A DNA stretch of 7,514 nucleotides, taken from JBNGDW01 sp049975325 (lineage in GTDB: Bacteria; Cloacimonadota; Cloacimonadia; JGIOTU-2; JBNGDW01). The stretch covers positions 1-7,514 of the forward strand of contig JBNGDW010000074.1 in NCBI GenBank assembly GCA_049975325.1, given 5' to 3'. Numbering within the stretch: position 1 is the first letter of the stretch; the number at the start of each line of letters is the position of its first letter. A program made the translations under genes and the position numbers. Shown piece after piece: positions 6,312 to 7,514 of the stretch. The notes beneath the pieces were generated by a model, which was not told where the DNA came from, searched no databases, and saw only the letters and a program-made list of their open reading frames with translations.

Positions 6312-7412
6312 ATGAAGACTATTTCAGATGTATATAAAAAAAGTAATAATTTTTTTTATTCAATCAGATTCATTCTCGCCACACTTGTCATATACTCTCA
6401 TTCTCCAATGTTGTTGGATAGAAGCAAAGATATAATCGCAGAATTTACGGGCATATCTCTAGGTTTTGTATCAGTCAAGGCATTTTTTGTCATAAGTGGA
6501 TTTTTTATTACACAAAGTTTTACTAGTTCAAAAACCATCTGGATATATTTTCTAAAAAGATTCCTAAGAATAATGCCACCTCTATTTATTACATTATTTG
6601 TGATGGCTTTTATCTTGGGACCATTATTGTCGAATTTGTGTCTCAGAGACTATTTTTTTTCAACAGATAGTGGGAGTCCTTTTTTATATTTCATAAATTA
6701 TCTCTCATTTGATCTTACAGGATCAAGTTATGATACTTATTTTATTAGAGATATATTTTGTAATAATCCCAGTAAGGTTGTCAATGGATCGTTGTGGAGT
6801 TTAAAGTTTGAATTTATCATGTATACTATTTTACCTGGAATTTTTCTATTATTCTGGTTGGTCAGAAAAAGAATAATTTTTTTGTTAATACTTATTGTTT
6901 TGTCATTTCTTGAATTCAAACAAATTCATACAGGAAATTTCGTTGGAAAGATTGGTCATGCCTACTATATTTCTCTTATAGTTGATTGTGGTTATTATTT
7001 TTTTAGCGGGGTTATTCTTTATACATTCAAAGATAAAATATTTATGGGTTTATCCATACTCCTGGTATCTATTGTTTGTTTTATTTCTTTTACATATATT
7101 GGATATTTTAATTTTGCGCTGATGTTCTTTTTACCATATATTATTATTATTTGCTTAGGGATTCTTTTCAAGAAAGACCCACTTAAGAGAATGGGTGATT
7201 TTTCTTATGGGATATATGTTTATGCATATCCAGTTCAGCAAATAATTATCCAATTTTATAAAGTAGATTTAACAGTCTTCAAATTATTTTATTTGAGTTT
7301 CATTATGACATTAATTGTTTCTATATTATCATGGCATTTTCTTGAAAAACCATCCATAAACCTTTTACGTAATAATCATTTTGAGCGTAATCTACTAAAA
7401 CTTGCAAATTAA
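6312..7412 (+). CDS. Acyltransferase-3 family integral membrane protein (OafA-like, no SGNH domain)
   Basis: A 366-residue, strongly hydrophobic protein with about ten membrane segments. Members of this family O-acylate (often O-acetylate) surface glycans at the cytoplasmic membrane. Family signatures seen: the N-terminal SIRFILATLVIYSHS (R19 and H30, the conserved Arg...His of the first helix), FFVISGFFIT (58-67), FLKRFLRIMPPLF (80-92, the basic loop with R83, R86 and P89), NGSLWSLKFEFIMY (158-171, with E167), FSYGIYVYAYPVQQ (297-310) and WHFLEKPS (341-348). The protein ends soon after the last helix, so it has no periplasmic SGNH esterase domain; the acetyl acceptor or partner is unknown. 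The ATG at 6312 has no Shine-Dalgarno sequence. Its DNA is far more AT-rich than the preceding genes (about 20-22% GC in sampled 60-base lines), suggesting separate acquisition. An A7 run (6336-6342) and a T8 run (6350-6357) sit in the first 16 codons. A role in modifying the locus's glycan, possibly the nonulosonic acid, is inferred from position only. Confidence 0.85.
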   Translation: MKTISDVYKKSNNFFYSIRFILATLVIYSHSPMLLDRSKDIIAEFTGISLGFVSVKAFFVISGFFITQSFTSSKTIWIYFLKRFLRIMPPLFITLFVMAFILGPLLSNLCLRDYFFSTDSGSPFLYFINYLSFDLTGSSYDTYFIRDIFCNNPSKVVNGSLWSLKFEFIMYTILPGIFLLFWLVRKRIIFLLILIVLSFLEFKQIHTGNFVGKIGHAYYISLIVDCGYYFFSGVILYTFKDKIFMGLSILLVSIVCFISFTYIGYFNFALMFFLPYIIIICLGILFKKDPLKRMGDFSYGIYVYAYPVQQIIIQFYKVDLTVFKLFYLSFIMTLIVSILSWHFLEKPSINLLRNNHFERNLLKLAN

Positions 7413-7514
7413 AGAATAAAGGGAGTAGGGTGATTTGTTAAAAGATGAAGCAGATATCTTTATTACTCAAGTTTCGCACCCCTTAATCCTGAGATGGGGG
7501 CATAGGGCCTGATC
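7413..7514. other. 3' flanking sequence with composition change, unassigned
   Basis: No confident gene is present. Up to about 7465 the sequence is AT-rich like the acyltransferase gene; from 7471 to the end GC rises to roughly 57% (25 of 44 bases). GGGAG at 7421-7425 stands 9 bases before a TTG at 7435 that opens a 25-codon frame ending in TGA at 7510-7512. A 13-codon ATG frame begins at 7445. Read on the minus strand, bases 7514 to about 7464 form a short open frame ending in TAA (…LRGAKLE) that could be the tail of a convergent gene. None of these can be told from chance. The sequence around 7467-7480 (ACTCAAGTTTCGCACC) looks like the sort of end found on insertion sequences, but this is an impression and not an identification. 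Confidence 0.35.

Noticed and set aside
7428..7481. Inverted repeat GGGTG ... CACCC flanking the AT-rich tail
   Set aside because: Only five base pairs over 44 intervening bases; not distinguishable from chance.
7435..7512. TTG-started 25-codon frame with GGGAG nine bases upstream
   Set aside because: The spacing is attractive, but it is very short, has no recognisable similarity, spans the composition break and sits at the window edge; kept only as a note in the flanking-region entry.

Overview
The window is a sugar-biosynthesis segment of a surface-glycan locus. Seven tightly packed plus-strand genes (1..6124) encode most of a route to an activated nonulosonic acid of the legionaminic acid (Leg) type. 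An eighth plus-strand gene, a membrane acyltransferase, follows after a 187-base AT-rich gap. Recognisable in order are a LegB-type 4,6-dehydratase (5' end cut off by the window), a LegC-type PLP aminotransferase, a NeuD/PglD/LegH-type left-handed beta-helix acetyltransferase, a GT-A (GT2-like) glycosyltransferase, a NeuB/LegI-type synthase, a NeuA/LegF-type CMP-sugar synthetase, a PtmE-like CBS-domain nucleotidyltransferase, and an acyltransferase-3 membrane protein.

How the genes fit together: PtmE-like protein would activate an amino-sugar 1-phosphate with a nucleotide (GDP in the Campylobacter jejuni precedent). LegB dehydrates the nucleotide-GlcNAc to the 4-keto-6-deoxy sugar, LegC adds the 4-amino group, and the LegH-like enzyme acetylates it. 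A hydrolysing 2-epimerase (LegG/NeuC) should then release the 2,4-diacetamido-trideoxymannose, LegI condenses that with phosphoenolpyruvate, and LegF makes CMP-Leg. No LegG/NeuC gene is visible; the slot between legH and legI holds a glycosyltransferase-like gene instead. The acyltransferase is a candidate for O-acylating the finished glycan.

Layout: gaps between genes 1 to 7 are 18, 6, 25, -4 (ATGA overlap), 4 and 9 bases, all on one strand, so a single transcript is likely. Bases 6125..6311 hold no gene, convincing promoter or terminator. Bases 7413..7514 hold no confident gene, but base composition changes abruptly there.

Organism: undetermined. The cassette is known from Gram-negative bacteria and also occurs in some archaea. 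Arg codons AGA/AGG and Ile codon ATA are common, stop codons are mixed (TAG in four of eight genes), and only legI has a strong Shine-Dalgarno sequence. Sampled GC falls from about 60% in the first 60 bases, through roughly 27-43% in the middle, to about 20-22% inside the acyltransferase gene. This mosaic is typical of surface-polysaccharide loci assembled by horizontal transfer. No tRNA, rRNA, CRISPR array or complete mobile element was seen.
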